The translations under genes and the position numbers were made by a program. From contig NC_134277.1 in NCBI RefSeq assembly GCF_949628215.1, positions 620,001-684,000 of the forward strand: a DNA stretch of 64,000 nt. The letters are read 5' to 3'. Within the stretch, counting starts at the first letter, position 1. Each line of letters opens with the position of its first letter. Positions 1 to 10,862 of this stretch are shown here, in pieces. The notes beneath the pieces were generated by a model. It was given only the letters and a program-made list of their open reading frames with translations. It was not told the DNA's origin and made no database searches. The DNA is from Phalacrocorax aristotelis (lineage: Eukaryota > Chordata > Aves > Suliformes > Phalacrocoracidae).

Positions 1-512
1 TGAGGAGCCCCGAGCTGGAGGCGGCGCTGCAGGGGGGTCTCACAGAGCGGGGCAGAGGGGCAGGACCCCCTCCCTCGCCCTGCTGCCCGCGCTGCTGGGG
101 ATGCAGCCCAGGGCACGGCTGGCTCTCTGGGCTGTGAGCGCACATGGCCAGCTCGTGTCCAGCTTTTCACCCCCAGCACCCCCAAGTCCTTCTCCGCAGG
201 GCTGCTCCCCATCCCCCCATCCCCCAGCCTGTGTTGGTACCGGGGGCTGCCCCGACCCAGGGGCAGGACCTTGCCCTTGGCCTTGCTGAACCTCAGGAGG
301 CTCTCCCAGGCCCCCTCTCCCGCATGTCCAGGTCTCTCTGGATGACATCCCGTCCTTCTGGTGGGTCACCTGCCCCGCTCAGCTTGGTGTCATCTGCAAA
401 CTTGCTGAGGGTAGACACGATGCCACTGTCTACATCATTGATGAAGACATTAAACAGCACCGGTCGCAGTACGGACCCCTGGGGGACACCACTCGTCACG
501 TGTTGCCATCTG
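1..512 (-). mobile_element. CR1 LINE fragment, 3' part of reverse transcriptase region
   Basis: Read on the minus strand, about 517 to 293 codes a stretch with the CR1 reverse-transcriptase phrases [11 protein letters not shown] and [16 protein letters not shown]. The remaining bases towards position 1 read as the CR1 C-terminal region in shifted frames (for example GEGVLPLCPAL near 50-90). The match stops abruptly near 512, just upstream of VTSGVPQG, and the element runs off the left edge of the window. It is a truncated, non-functional copy. It lies head to head with the larger CR1 that follows on the other strand. Confidence 0.9.
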
Positions 513-639
513 GACAAGGGGGAGTTTTAATTCACAGCTCTGAATGAGGTGACCTAGGGCTCTGGGCAAGTCTCGTGGCATCACTGTGGAGGGGAGAGCT
601 GGCATCTCAACCTGGAATGCAGGACAACACACGCCTTTG

Positions 640-3600
640 TAGGCTGTGAGGATCCTACAGCAAGGTCGTCCTTATGAAATGAAAGCATTCTTCTTTAAGC
701 TGAGCAGTGATAAAGGCACCGTAGCAGCCTCATGTGACAGCAACCAGGAGACCAACCACCTCAAGAGTCTGCATGGCTATAGCAGGTCCTTGTGCACCCC
801 TCCAGGAAACCTGTGTGCTCAAGCACCTTTCTGAATGGCTGTACACTAATGCACACAGCATGGGGAATAAATAGGAGGAACTAGAGGTCTGTGTGCGGTC
901 ACAGGGCCATGGTGTCTTGCAATCATAGAGACATGGTGGGATAGCTCATGTGACTGGGATGTGGTCATGGATGGCTACAGGCTTTTCAGGGAAGACAGAC
1001 CAGCAAGTTGCTCTTTATGTGAGGGAGTAACTGGAATGCATCGAGCTCTGCCTAGGAGTGGAAGGAGAACAAGTTGAGAGCTTGTGGGTAGAAATTAAGG
1101 GACAGCCAAAAGTGGGTGATACTGTTGTGAGCATTTGCTACAGGCCACCTGATCAAGAAGAGGCGGTTGATGAAGCCTTCTACAGACAGCTGGAAGTAGC
1201 CTCACAATTGCAGGCCCTGGTCCTCATGGGGGACTTCAACCACCCTGATATTTGCTGGAAGAGCAACACTGCCAGCCATGCATGATCCAGGAGGTTCCTG
1301 CAGAGCATCGAGGACAACTTTTTGATGCAGGTGGTGGAAGAGCCAATGAGGTGAGATGTGCTGCTCAACCTTATCCTAACAAACAAGGGCGGGCTGGTTG
1401 AGGATGTGAGTTGGGGGTAGCCTTGGCTGCAGTGACCATCAGACGGTAGAGTTTAGGATACTGCGAGGTAGAAGCAGGGCTATGCGTTGGGTTACAACCT
1501 TGGACTTCAAGAGGGCCAACTCTGGCCTCTTCAAAGACCTGCTAGGAGGAATCCCATGGGCTAGGGCTCTGGAAGGCAAGGGGGTCCAAGAGAGCTGGAC
1601 AGTATTCAAGGACCACTTCCTCCAAGCTCAAGTTCAGTGCATCCCCAGGAGGAAGAAGTCAGGCAGAGGCGCCAGGAGACCTGCGTGGATGAGCAAAGAG
1701 CTTTTAGAGAAACTCAAATGGAAGAGGGAGGTTCAGAGTATGTGGAAAAAGGGACTGGCCACTTGGGAAGAATATAGGAATGTTGTCAGGGTGTGCAGAG
1801 ATGTGATGAGGAAGGCCAAGGCCCATTTGGAATTAAATCTGGCAAGGCATGTCAAAGGTAACAAGAAGGGCTTCTTTAAATACATCAGCAGTAAAAGGAA
1901 GACTGGTGAACAAGGAAGCGGCCCTGGTGATGCAGGATGCAGAGAAGACAGAGCTACTGAATGCCTTCTTTGCCTTGGTCTTTACTGCTAAGGCTGGCCC
2001 TCAGGCATCTCAGCCCCCAGAGGAGAGGGGACAAATCTGGAGGAAGGAAGGCTTACCATCAGTTGAGAAGGATCAGGTCAGAGATCACCTGTGCAAACTG
2101 TGTCCTCGCAAATCCATAGGCCCCGATGGGATGCACCCATGAGTGCTGAGGGAGCTGGCAGAAGTTCTTGCTGAGCCACTCTCCATCATCTTTGAAAGAT
2201 TGTGGAGGACAGGAGAGGTGCCCAAGGACTGAAGGAAAGCAAATGTCACTCCAATCTTCAAAAAGGGCAAGGAGGTCCCAGGAAGCTATAGGCCAGTCAG
2301 CCTCACCTCCGTCCCTGGAAAGGTGATGGAGCAGTTCGTCCTGGAGGTCATCTCCAGGCATGTTGAGGACAAGAAGGTTATCAGAAGGAGTCAACATGGA
2401 TTCACCAAGGGAAGAAGAGGCTTGACCAACCTGACAGCCTTCTGTGATGGCATGAGTGGCTGGGTCGATGAAGGGAGAGCAGTGGATGTTGTCTATCTTG
2501 ACTTCAATAAGGCATTCGACACTGTCTCCCATAACACCCTCACAGGCGAGCTAAGGAAGCGTGGGCTGGGTGAGAGGACAGTGAGGTGGACAGAGACCTG
2601 GCTCAGCAACAGAGCCCAGAGGGTTGTGATCAACGGGGCAGGGTCTGGCTGGAGGCCCGTAACTAGCGGTGCTCCCCAGGGGTCTGGGCTGGGTCCAGCC
2701 CTGGTCAACACCTTCACCAATGCCCTGGACGAAGGGACAGAGCGTCCCCGCAGCAAGTTGGCTGGCGATACCGAGGCGGGAGGAGCGGCCGATGCGCCGG
2801 CAGGCCGTGCTGCCATCCAGCGAGCGCTGGGCAGGCTGGAGAGCTGGGCCCAGGGGAGCCTCGTGGAGTTCAACCAGAGCCAGTGCGGGGTCCTGCCCCT
2901 GGGGAGGAACAGCCCCCCGCACCAGCACAGCCTGGGGGGGACCTGCTGGAGAGCGGCTCTGCTGAGAGGCCCTGGGGGTGCTGGGGGGCAGCGAGGTGAC
3001 CCTGAGCCAGCACCGGGCCCTTGGGGCCAAGGGGGCCACCGGTGTCCTGGGGGGCATGGAAAGGCGTGTGGCCAGCAGGGCGAGGGGGGTTCTCCTCCCC
3101 CTCTGCTCTGCCCCAGTGAGGCCACACCTGGGGGGCTGCGGCCAGTTCTGGGCCCCCCAGTTCCAGAAGGGCAGGGAGCTGCTGGAGCAAGGCCAGCGCA
3201 GAGCTGCCAAGGGGATCAGGGGCTGGAGCATCTCCCTTGGGAGGAAAGGCTGAGAGACCTGGGCTTGTTCAGCCTGGAGAAGAGAAGGCTGAGGGGGGAT
3301 CTCCTCAATGCCTATAAATATCTGAAGGGTGGGTGTCAGGGGGATGGGGCTGGGCTCTTTTCAGTGGTGCCCAACGCCAGGCCAAGGGGCCACGGGCACA
3401 AGCTGGAACACGGGAAGTTCCCCCTGAACATGAGGAGAAACCCCTTCCCTGTGCGGGTGCCAGAGCAGGGGCACAGGCTGCCCAGAGAGGCTGTGGGGTC
3501 CCTTCCCTGGAGACATTCACCCCCCGCCTGGACGCGGCCCTGTGCCCCTGCTCTGGGGGTGCCTGCTCAAGCAGGGGGTGGGACGGGGTGATCTCCAGGG

Positions 3601-3645
3601 GTCCCTTCCAACCCCCACCATTCTGGGATTCTGTGATTCTCTATC
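640..3645 (+). mobile_element. CR1 LINE, nearly full-length ORF2 relic with 3' end
   Basis: This is a degraded non-LTR retrotransposon. The endonuclease domain is seen at 1058-1285 (VESLWVEIKGQ, CYRPPDQEEAVDEAFYRQLE, LVLMGDFNHPDICWK). The middle region is at 1482-1991 (RRPAWMSKELLEKLK, KGNKKGFFKYISSKRKTG). Reverse transcriptase lies at 2059-2760 (KSIGPDGMHP, QHGFTKGRRG, VVYLDFNKAFDTVSHNTL, VTSGAPQGSGLGP) and the C-terminal region at 3230-3500 ([21 protein letters not shown]). Stops and frameshifts break it between these blocks. The usual FADDTK catalytic motif reads LAGDTEAG, so it could not be active. The 3' end carries the CR1 signature ATTCTGGGATTCTGTGATTC at about 3622-3641. The 5' boundary is uncertain; bases from about 700 still resemble the CR1 5' region. 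Confidence 0.95.
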
Positions 3646-5409
3646 AGTAACTGCACCCATACATAAATTTGCAATCCTAAGATGACCTTGTGGCTTAAAG
3701 ACTTTCTCAGAGTTTTGTTCTTTTTAAGAAAGGAGTCTAAAAAACATTTGTAGCTTCCAAATCCTAAACACATTTAGCATTTGATCTGAATATATGGGGA
3801 TTAAAAGAAGCACACATTCCAATAATCCTCACACTGTAAGCAAAATACAGCTATGCAATAGTACTTTGTCACTTTAGAGTTGGAAACAATGGCTAACGCA
3901 AACGCCACTTTGTAAGTGGAACTTTGTGGAAGCTCTGGCCTATGTTTTTTGGTTTTGCACCAATAGTTTGCAATAACTTCAAAAAATCTTTTAGTGCAGG
4001 CAGGAACCTGCCTGTGAAAGAATAGGGATAAAAAAAATAATTTAAGTTTAATCTTCTGTTCTTAACTCAGGACCACTCACTTCACAATCCAGTGTAATTC
4101 AGCTCAAACCTCTACTGCCATGGCAGGGTATGGGCTTTCTTTTTTCCTCTCTTCAGCAAGCGCATGACCTACTTTACAGCAGCACTATGACGGCTACAGG
4201 ACAAAGACCAGATAACAATTAGGGCTAAAACCACTTGGGCAAATGTTAAGAGACTCCTTTCATCAGTGCGGGAGTCTGCTGTATCTGCATAGGATCAGCT
4301 GTGGCTACAGTTTAAGAACTCTAATTTTAATGAAGAAACACATAAAAAATTACTTAGAACAACATATCAAACGTAAGAACAGAGCACTGACTAGATGAAA
4401 AAAATAAGATCTCTTAAATAAAGAAAAAACTTTGGATGTTCTTTATATTAAAGTTTCTAGAAACAATTGGGAATCAATGTGTGAGAAGAGACAGAAGTTG
4501 GAAGGGGCCCCAAGCTAACCATGCAGCTTCCAAGGAACCTCAAAGAGCCGAGTCAGCACATCAGTGAACGGGAGCCTTCTGACCGCCACGTTCGTGCCAA
4601 AGGGAAGCCAAGCCACAGTTTGACTGACCAAATGCTTGGGAATGAGGTTTTCCCATAGGAAGTTTAGCTGGTGCGCTCTCCTGAGAACAGACCAGCTTTT
4701 ACTGATGCAAAGACCTTAGCAACCCAAATGTTGTACCTTCAAAGTACAGTTTACCTTCCAGCCTGAAATCCGTCTTATTGCAGACATTTTCTTTTACTTA
4801 ATTAATTTTTTGGATACTACCATCTTCCTCTTCCAAAGACCAGGATTTCATTTTTTTCTTCCTCCTCCAAATTTACCACAGCGGGAACGTGCTGTTTCTA
4901 ATGCCTGAAAACACTGGGACATCTAACCTCTTCTCTCTCGGTCTTCAAATGTGGCAACATTCACAAATTAAGGTGAACAGGCCTACTTTACTAGATAAAA
5001 ACAAGCACTGTTCAAGAGCGGCCAGTAAAAAAAATTTTTTAAGTAATTCTGAGCTGAAGATGGCTAAAGAGATTAAATAGTAGGAAAGAGTTTTCAGGCT
5101 ACAATTCCATTTGGAATTGGAACACCACCAGAACTCCTTCCAACTCCACTCTGATTAAAAAAAAAATTATAGATGATAACAGGAAGGGGCAATGGAAGAC
5201 GTTAGTGTCCTGGAAGTTACTCAGTCTGAGAGAAAACCACTTCATCAGCTGGTAACACAGAGCCATGGAAAGATGCAAGGCAAACTGAAGGCTTCCTCAG
5301 AATTCCTACTTTAGCCTATGAATTCACAAATGTACCAGTATAGAGTACAATAGAAAAAGCTGTGATAATCAACTGCAATGGTCTATATCCATGTAAGTCT
5401 TGATTATTT

Positions 5410-5575
5410 CATAGAATCATAGGATGGTTTGGGTTTGAAGGACCTTTAAGATCACCTAGTTCCAAACCCCCTGCCATGGGCAGGGACACCTTCCACTAGA
5501 TCAGGTTGCTCAAAGCCACACCCAACCTGACCTTGAACACTTCCAGGGATGGGGCATCCACAGCTTCTCTGGGGG
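5410..5575 (-). mobile_element. CR1 LINE 3' tail fragment
   Basis: The plus strand starts CATAGAATCATAGGATGG and continues through the phrases CCCCCTGCCATGGGCAGGG and CCAGGGATGGGGCATCCAC. These are the reverse complement of the CR1 3' end. The match stops after CTTCTCTGGG, so only the last ~165 bases of the element are present. Confidence 0.93.
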
Positions 5576-6172
5576 AATAATCCAACAACATCAGTATCTT
5601 TTAGAATCTTCTTCTGCAAGTTGAGGTTCTTCTTCTGTTTTACAAGACTAGAATTAAGCCAAAAATCGGGAAAAACACTTGAAAACTTCATCTCAACATG
5701 CCTTCACTACAAATAAATGGAAGTGTACAACACCCCTCTGAAATGTTTCAGCTCCCACAAAAATCCAAGCTGAGGTACATTCAAGCAAAGCTACATTGCA
5801 AATCAATAGGAAGAACACTGAATAAATACAGAATGTGTCTAAACACCACACATTTCTAAGTGTACGAAAAAAGATCTAGACAAACAAGCCAGAGGAAGAT
5901 AAAGAGGATCAGCACCATGCTGGGAAAAGCATAATTTTGGGAAATTGCTACTTCAGATTTATGCACAAGAATTTTTTGATCCATTTTTGCCTGCCAAGTA
6001 ATCAGTTCTGAGGGTTTTTTTGGTTTTGTTTGTTTGCCTTAATAAACAGAGGGAAGCAGGCAGACCACTATAGACTTAGCTCACTGCCTGATGCCTTCTA
6101 CTCCACCACCTTCTTGCCCTCCTGGCAGATAAAAGCTTCCCACAAACTCCCCTGCAGTTTTTTTGGGGTCCT

Positions 6173-6400
6173 CTGTCCTGGTATGAATTACTCTCCAAAG
6201 GGCTGGCTGCTCTCCGAATGCCGAGGGAGGCAGAATCCGGCCATTGCCAGTTCGCCGATGCTCCGGAGAGAGCCAGTGGAGGCAGGAATGCAACGGTTTA
6301 TTGGGAAGAGAGCGGGTGGGATTACACAGATTTCCATCTGAACAACCTCCGGGTTCTGAAGTGGAATGAGGACAATTAACATTCAAAGCACTTATTCATC
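6173..6400 (-). mobile_element. Possible LTR end (R-U5-like) of an endogenous retrovirus
   Basis: On the minus strand there is a polyadenylation signal in the phrase CCCAATAAACCGTTGC near 6293-6308. It is followed by about 120 bases ending TTCATACCAGGACA, near 6173. An AATAAA a short distance before a terminal CA is how many retroviral LTRs end. I see no matching U3, primer-binding site or coding sequence, and I do not recognise the family. Chance is a real alternative. Confidence 0.25.
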
Positions 6401-8140
6401 ACCGACAGACAAAGAATAACTTCCTGCAGGAAATGCCAGAAGATGCAAGTCTGAGACAGCTTTACTCTCCTTCCCCCCCCCAAGACGGTCATTCCAGCTA
6501 TCGGTTTCCACCGAACAGGTCATCCCTCATCTCAGAGCGGAGGGAACAGTTACTTCAATAAAAGAGTTAGAAAAAGATTAACGCAGGATCTCTACAACAC
6601 AGCCAAATCTTAATAGATGTGTAAGGCTAATCGCCGTCTCCCCTCTTTAAAGGGCAGCAAACCTCAGAGCACTTGACAAGATGAAGCCCCATGAGGTACA
6701 AATACTAGAGGATCCCATACATACACTGAACCACTCAGCAGATGTATCTGGCAAGTATAAAACATCACCTGGCTTTACAATCTGTGCTAACCAACTTTAA
6801 ATTACCATACAGAACCACTGCTGGTTTGCGTCTTTCCTAAAAGGCAATTAAATCTTCCCCTGAGATAGCAGTAGCCAAGCGAGGTAGCCCTGCGTCTCTC
6901 TCCTCCGCCCCACGACCTCCTCTTGGCAAATACCTAAAACCGCAAACACCGGCTTCAGGAGACAAAGCAATGGAACAAAACTCATTTTTCTACAGAGCTG
7001 AGAGTTTCGCACCATGAGCCAGCCCACCTGGGAGCCAGAGAGAGGCTGTGCTGGAGCAGGGAGCGGGCCACCCCCTTTGCCAGCAGCTAGCCGTTATCTT
7101 GCTTCTCTTATCAAACTGCATCCTTTGATGGACCACACAAGTACTACTTTTAGACATAAAGTTGAAAAAAAAAAAGCAGTAAAGACCTCTGCTCTCATCA
7201 TAGCTAGCTGCCAGACTACTGACCGCAGACAGAAAATCAAAACCGATCATTTTGAGTGTCTTGCGCGTTTGCAGTGAAACGCAGGCACGTCGCCCACCAC
7301 CGAGATCGGCAGCCCTGCCACATCCAACCCGGCGCGTACGGCTTTCTAGTGCACTTCAAAACATTCCTGTTGCAAAAGCACTTTAATTCGGTTCGGAATA
7401 GTACAGAAGACCATTGTCAGTGCAGACACTGGGCTTCTAAAAAGCCTTTACCTTCCTAGAGGTAGAAGCTTCCTCTTCTTATTGTTTGTCCCACCATCGA
7501 CACCGATTCAGTTAGCTCCTTTCTATTAACATTATCGCAAAACAGCCTTTATTTATCAAACCGTGACCAAGCTTGATCCTCTCCGCCCCCACCAGACACA
7601 TCAGGCGGTCTAACAACAGGCCACCTCTTCCCGCAAATCGGACCGCGCTCGTACCCTTTAGCCAAGGCGGACACAAGAGCGTTACGAAGCGACATGCACT
7701 GCAAGGGCTGTTCGAGCAACTCATTTCACAGGTAAGATGTGAGCATCTGACCGAAGGGATGCAAAACCACAGGAGAAAGCACCAGAAAAAGCACATACGG
7801 TGAATACTTGGTGTACGAGTTTTCAAGGGGGAAAAAAAAAAAAAATAAATCTCACGAGGAAGATGAGGGGGTGAATACAAGGTAAGATCCCCCATTCTTG
7901 CTGCCCTCGGCCCCGTCCCCTGCCGGCGACACGGGGGTCGCTTCGGGGTTTAAGGAACGAAGCTCGGAGAAAAGCAAACAGATAATGAAAGCAAAACAGC
8001 ATTTTTTCACTCTTTTACCACAAAAAAAAAAACCAACCCACAAACAAAAAAACCAAACCCGATATTCAGAAGAAGCTCTATTAAAACGATGATTTAGACT
8101 TAAGCAACGCGGGGAAGGACCGCGGCACCCCCCTACTCAC

Positions 8141-8523
8141 GCCAGGGAGGCCGCGGCGGGGCTCCGCCGCCCCCCGCCGTCCGTCTCGCTCTCCTCGCCG
8201 GAGCCGCTGCTGCTGCCGGTGGCATCGGAGTCGCAGTCGCCCTGCGTGGCGCGGAGGCGGGCGGTAGCGCTGGCCGCCAGCAGCCGCAGATCGGGGACCA
8301 GGGCTGGCGACAAGCCGCCGGGACCCACCCGCCCCAGGTACCGCACCAGCCCGGCCAGCTGGTGCCGGACGTGCCGCTCCACCTGCCGGGCCTGCAGCGC
8401 CCGCAGCCGGCGGCGGAGGCACCGCGCCCGGTTCCACAGAACGGTCTGACGGCCCCGAGCGGCGGCTGCCCGCCCGGTGGGCAGCGCCCACAGCCCCGGG
8501 GCCGCGGCTACTGCCGCCGCCAT
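8141..8523 (-). CDS. KANSL1-family protein, first coding exon (partial gene)
   Basis: The exon codes 127 residues plus two bases and ends at a clean donor (CTGGC|GTGAGT, G at 8140). The start is the ATG at 8523, which begins MAAAVAAAPGLWALP. Residues about 24-58 form a basic, coiled-coil-like stretch (RCLRRRLRALQARQVERHVR, then HQLAGLVRYL). I recall KANSL1 having [20 protein letters not shown] at the equivalent place. Further on, GDCDSDATGSSSGSGEESE parallels the KANSL1 segment FDSDVTDSSSGGES. KANSL1 scaffolds the nuclear NSL complex that directs KAT8 to acetylate histone H4. In KANSL1 this region lies some 280 residues from the start, but here it starts almost at once, so this looks like a compact paralogue. 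The other exons are beyond the left edge. Confidence 0.75.
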
Positions 8524-8529
8524 GCGGAG

Positions 8530-9000
8530 CCAAGGGCGGGGAGGCGGCACCGCGCCTCACGGGCAGCGCGGGCTATCCCCCGCTCACCTCAGCAATGCGC
8601 AGGCGCGCCCCGGCCCCGCCTCCCGCCGGTCGAGGCGCCGATCACTCATTGGCTGATGGAGCACGCGCTCCCTTCAGAACCAACCAGAAGGGGTAAATAG
8701 TGCCAGCACGTGCTGAGGAGGGGCGGAGCGGTGAGAAGGGCAGGCTCGAGATCCAATCGTAACTCTCAGCCCGCCCCCGGGCTATGTAAGGCGGTAAGGG
8801 GGCGGTGCCGCTCTGTGGGAGCGCGACGTTGGGGGAGCCGGGGGCGTCGGCCGCCATTTTGTCGCGGAGCGGGAGGCGCCGCAGTGGTCCTGTCAGTAGC
8901 AGCGACCGCCCCGCCCCCACGTCCTGGACACAACGAACAAAGAAGGTGTATCGTACAAGGCCCGCTTCCACCGCGGGGCCCCGTCCTCCGCCCTTGATCC
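8530..9000. promoter_or_regulatory. CpG-island promoter between divergent directions
   Basis: This GC- and CpG-rich block sits immediately upstream of the KANSL1-family start. An inverted CCAAT box (ATTGG at 8648-8652, reading AGCCAATGAG on the minus strand) suits NF-Y action on the minus-strand gene. An E-box CACGTG lies at 8707-8712, a forward CCAAT at 8753-8757, a GC box near 8798-8806 and a YY1-type CCGCCATTTTG at 8851-8861. The forward CCAAT, GC and YY1 elements point the other way, so transcription may be bidirectional. No plus-strand gene was recognised. Confidence 0.6.
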
Positions 9001-9237
9001 GTTTCATACGCTAATGCAATCCTCAAAGCATCCCGGCCAGTGATTAATCCAGACCAAGTAATGAAAAGTCAGCGTTCAGCCAACTACCCGAGGGCTTTCC
9101 GTCTTGTCTGGGCATGAGGGAAGGAGGTGCTCGGCGCACGCAGCTCACCGGGCCGCAGTAGGGAGGAACCAGGTCTCTGCAGCAGGTAGCTCACAAACCA
9201 CCCTCTCTCCAGAGCAAGATTCTGAGTATTGGTAGCT

Positions 9238-9515
9238 CATAGAATGGTTTGGGTTGGAAGGGACCTTTAGAGGCCATCCAGTCCAGCCCCCTGCCATGAG
9301 CAGGGACATCTTCAACCAGATCAGGTTGCTCAGAGCCCCGTTCAACCTGGCCTTGAATGTTTCCAGGGATGGGGCATCTCACACCTCTCTGGGCAACCTG
9401 GGCCAGTGCTTCACCACCCTCACTGTAAAATTTTTTCCTTGTATCCAGTCTAAATCTACCCTCCTTTAGTTTAAAACCATCCCCCTTGTCCTGTCACAAC
9501 AGGCCTTGCTAAGTT
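9238..9515 (-). mobile_element. CR1 LINE 3' tail fragment
   Basis: The plus strand reads CATAGAATGGTTTGGGTTGG and then the standard reversed CR1 tail phrases CCCCTGCCATGAGCAGGGAC and CTCTCTGGGCAACCTG. It ends around CCCCTTGTCCTGTCACAAC. This is a 5'-truncated copy of about 280 bp. Confidence 0.95.
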
Positions 9516-10324
9516 TCAGAATAGTGGGCAAAACTGGAAAAAAACAACTCACACACTTAAGCAAAAACAAGCTTAGACTCTAATCCCATACATCGGTGGA
9601 CCTCAGAAACACTCCACTGAGTTGGGGAAAGCCTCTGTTGGCAGAGGCTACATGGGAAATTAAGACAGCAGCCACAACCAAAGTCAATGTCTCAGGAAGA
9701 GAAGGCAGTCTGCTGCCCCTAGTGCTTTCTAGAATTACCCTGTCGTGGTTCCCTGCACAGTTACACTGCGAGCCAGAATACCAGTTAAGCAGAGTCAGCA
9801 TGACAGTGCTGGGAGAGGGGACCTGTTCTGTAGGGTGACACCTGAAAACCACACAAAGAAGTTGCAGGGAGCTCCCAAAGCACATAAACTGGAAGAAATG
9901 TTAAGACAGAAGAAGCAATGCTTCCACATGTGCTTGTCAGAAGGTGGGATGGTTTATGTTATTTAAAGAAGGGACAGTAATACTTTTATTTGAAGTTTTA
10001 CTGAAAAAGGTCATAGACTTAGCTATTGTACCCTACAGTGTCTTATCAGGGGTTTATGGCAACTCAATTTATTGATGTAGCAGATTGAGAACATGGTTTC
10101 TAAAAACGTTATTTAACATCTGATTAAATATTTTTGCCAAAGTGAAAAGCCAAAAGCAACATTTAAGAATTCAGCGTTCACGGTTGTCCCATTTGCCCAT
10201 GCAAAACATTCTCCCAAAGGTTTACTTTAAAGTACAGCTGTAGCTGAAGACAGAGTGTCAGCTGTTGACAGTCAAAGCAGGTTTTCCTATGGCAACATAA
10301 ATTAGTTGAAGGTACAGATGCTCT

Positions 10325-10862
10325 ACTCTGCACTGTGTGGCCTCACCTCGAGTGCTGCGGGCAGCGTTGGGCGCCGCAGGACATTGAGGGTATAAAGCTA
10401 CTGGAGAGTGTCCCGAGGAGGCCACGGGGCTGGGGAAGGGTTTAGAGGGGAAACCATACAAGGAACGGCTGAAGTCCCTGGGTTTGTTCAGCTGGAGCAG
10501 AGGAGGCCGAGGGCAGCCCTCATGGCGCTCTGCAGCTCCCTCCCGAGGGGAGGAGGAGGGGCAGGGCTGGTCTCTGCTCTCTGGTGACCAACGCCAGGCC
10601 CCGAGGGGATGGCAGGGAGATGTGCCAGGGGAGGGTGAGGCTGGGCATTAGGGAAAGGCCCTTCCCCCAGAGGGTGGTGGAGCCCTGGAACAGGCTCCCC
10701 AGGGAGGCATCACGGCACCAGCCTGGCGATATTCCAGAAGCACTTGGACAAGGCCCTCAGAGACACGGTGTGAATTTGGGGTGTCCTGTGCAGGGACAGG
10801 AGCTGGGCTCGATGGTCCTTGTGGGTCCCTGCCAGCTCAGGACATTCTGTGATCCTATGATT
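10325..10862 (+). mobile_element. CR1 LINE 3' end fragment
   Basis: The fragment holds the CR1 C-terminal and 3' UTR phrases GGTTTGTTCAGCTGGAGCAG, CCAACGCCAGGCCCCGAGG and GGTGGTGGAGCCCTGGAACA. It ends at ATTCTGTGATCCTATGATT, the CR1 terminus. The subfamily differs from the large copy at 640-3645, since the spacing and wording of the 3' part are different. Confidence 0.93.

Larger units (their letters stand above)
3646..8140. other. Probable intron 1 of the KANSL1-family gene, no exon recognised
   Basis: This AT-rich non-coding stretch lies downstream (on the minus strand) of the splice donor at 8140. I find no open frame with family resemblance. It contains a CR1 tail at 5410-5575 and a possible LTR end near 6173-6400. 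Short A or T runs occur at 5158, 7166 and 7831. It is called an intron because the donor at 8140 has no partner acceptor that I can recognise in the window. Confidence 0.5.

Noticed and set aside
8524-8560. N-terminal extension of the KANSL1-family exon beginning PPPRPWLR
   Set aside because: The extension would start at GTG, not ATG. The first real ATG in this frame is at 8523.
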